From Planctomycetota bacterium (GTDB lineage: Bacteria > Planctomycetota > Planctomycetia > Planctomycetales > Planctomycetaceae), in NCBI GenBank assembly GCA_027622115.1, contig JAQBZS010000488.1, positions 1-6,023 on the forward strand: a stretch of 6,023 bases of DNA, given 5' to 3'. The notes beneath the pieces are model-generated. The model did no database searches, was not told where the DNA came from, and was given only the letters and a program-made list of their open reading frames with translations. Shown piece after piece: positions 5,810 through 6,023 of the stretch. The position numbers and the translations under genes are program-made. The stretch's first letter is position 1. The number at the start of each line of letters is the position of its first letter.

Positions 5810-5826
5810 CGATTAAGAGTCGATTA
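5810..5826 (-). repeat. Tandem TAATCG pair directly upstream of the hydrolase start
   Basis: On the minus strand TAATCG occurs at 5821-5826 and again at 5810-5815, one helical turn apart (11 bp). The second copy ends one base before the ATG. The spot where a Shine-Dalgarno would be expected is occupied by these repeats. They may be a regulatory half-site pair or chance. Confidence 0.25.
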
Positions 5827-5897
5827 GGCGAGCGGCGGGAAATCATGGTGGCCAAATCCGCGCGCGGCGACCGAGCCATTGGACGGTGAAGACGACA

Positions 5898-6020
5898 TTA
5901 CGCGACCGGTGCCGCGCCGGGTGGAGTACACAATTCGATGGTGTGTCCGTCGGGATGGGTGCGATCGCCCCATTCGATGGAAAACCGTGGAAAAGAGGCG
6001 GCGTGTGCCAATCTGGCGAT
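5898..6020 (-). other. Coding-like open stretch at the right edge; end of a broken or very short gene
   Basis: On the minus strand one frame reads 40 residues up to a TAA at 5898-5900, including FSIEWGDRTHPDGHTIELCT and a Pro/Ala-rich end PPGAAPVA. By hand count about 64% of third positions are G or C, consistent with coding. The frame is closed upstream by another TAA at 6021-6023, so the window cannot hold an ordinary gene in this frame. The only conventional start inside is a TTG at 6009-6011, giving 37 residues. Either this is a remnant or frameshifted 3' end of a gene lying to the right, or a chance open frame. The segment PDGHTIEL loosely recalls the PDGNxxEL end of VOC/glyoxalase domains, but this is too short to rely on. 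It runs in the same direction as the hydrolase, 89 bp upstream of it. Confidence 0.3.
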
Positions 6021-6023
6021 TTA

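Noticed and set aside
5955..6023. Plus-strand open frame starting with ATG near the right edge
   Set aside because: Only 23 codons before the window ends, with no Shine-Dalgarno and no recognisable sequence; it overlaps the more coding-like minus-strand stretch.

Overview
The window looks like ordinary chromosomal DNA from a moderately GC-rich Gram-negative bacterium, most likely a planctomycete. That assignment is an inference. It rests on the style of the proteins (a small PGE-motif protein and a LolA-like lipoprotein with a long disordered tail, of a kind I associate with Planctomycetes), on starts that often lack a Shine-Dalgarno sequence, and on generous spacers between transcription units. 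I see no rRNA, tRNA, CRISPR array, transposase, phage gene or recognisable defence cassette.

Layout, left to right. Positions 1-213 (+) are the last 70 codons of an unidentified protein. Positions 214-393 are a convergent spacer holding a 69-bp imperfect inverted repeat. Positions 394-1581 (-) encode a complete M20-family amidohydrolase with all expected metal-site motifs. Positions 1582-1864 are a divergent regulatory region with a perfect 14-bp palindrome, a second partial copy of it, and promoter-like hexamers for both directions. Positions 1865-4762 (+) are a probable three-gene operon: a 180-aa conserved-type protein, a 434-aa LolA/LolB-like lipoprotein, and a two-TM potassium channel with a cytoplasmic RCK module whose start overlaps the lipoprotein stop (ATGA). 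Positions 4763-4842 are a second convergent spacer with a hairpin. Positions 4843-5808 (-) encode a complete serine alpha/beta-hydrolase of the monoacylglycerol-lipase/S33 type. Positions 5898-6020 (-) hold an open stretch with coding-like composition that is cut off by an in-frame stop at the window edge.

Functionally, the middle operon is an envelope unit: one small soluble protein, one membrane-anchored lipoprotein and one inner-membrane K+ channel, translationally coupled at least between the last two. The two flanking hydrolases are on the opposite strand and look like independent housekeeping or catabolic genes. The most noteworthy sequence-level points are the non-canonical channel selectivity filter (TVGFR instead of TVGYG/TVGFG), where the Arg is encoded by the only AGG in a gene that otherwise uses CGN for all 28 other arginines, and the paired palindromic sites in the divergent intergenic region. 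I did not find a convincing wholly new system.
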